From: CAZJDV01 sp964544865
Lineage (GTDB): Bacteria; Chloroflexota; Dehalococcoidia; Lucifugimonadales; CAJWER01
Assembly: GCA_964544865.1 (NCBI GenBank)
Contig: CAZJDV010000073.1
Span: 1-13,257, forward strand
Reading direction: 5' to 3'
DNA length: 13,257 nt
The position numbers and the translations under genes were made by a program. The notes under the pieces are model-generated. The model saw only the letters and a program-made list of their open reading frames with translations, was not told the origin of the DNA and did no database searches. Of the stretch, positions 13,257 through 13,257 are shown in pieces; the stretch's first letter is position 1, and every line of letters begins with the position of its first letter.

Positions 13257-13257
13257 G

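Noticed and set aside
1..13257. CRISPR array, prophage, IS element or defence system
   Set aside because: No regularly spaced repeats, transposase, integrase, phage or defence-domain proteins were seen on either strand.

Overview
The window looks like a scaffolded draft fragment (it contains a 10-N gap) from a GC-rich bacterium. The long-form quinolinate synthase, the small PurL with a separate PurQ, and the DoeA/EutD-like M24 protein paired with an Asp/Glu-racemase-family protein would fit Chloroflexota of the Dehalococcoidia/SAR202 kind. That assignment is an impression from family resemblance, not a database result.

Layout. Plus strand, 1-3569: the 3' part of miaB (tRNA ms2i6A methylthiotransferase), then nadA and nadC, two steps of de novo NAD synthesis. 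nadB is absent. nadA carries the N gap, flanked by two diverged copies of the same coding stretch. Positions 3570-3891 separate the converging strands and hold no convincing gene.

Minus strand, from the right edge leftward: a C-terminal scrap of an RluA/RluD-type pseudouridine synthase; gltX (glutamyl-tRNA synthetase); an M24/creatinase-family protein resembling ectoine hydrolase, interrupted by one in-frame TAG; an Asp/Glu racemase/maleate isomerase/arylmalonate decarboxylase-family protein with Arg at the first catalytic Cys position; a GatB/YqeY protein with its own consensus-like promoter; a repeat-bearing spacer; then purQ, two half-size EamA (DMT) membrane proteins overlapping by 4 bp, and purL; then a REP-like repeat, a sigma70-type promoter and a CIRCE-like operator in front of fmdB and dtd.

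How the genes fit together. Most are housekeeping: tRNA modification and charging (miaB, gltX, dtd, rluD-like), NAD synthesis (nadA, nadC) and the FGAM synthetase step of purine synthesis (purQ, purL). purS is not next to purQL, and a putative transporter sits between the two genes. The M24 and racemase-family pair looks like a small catabolic module like the eutD/eutA part of ectoine-utilisation clusters.

The observations most worth a second look are the CIRCE-like operator before fmdB-dtd, the amber-interrupted M24 gene and its racemase-family partner, the split DMT transporter inside the purine cluster, and the scaffold joint inside nadA.
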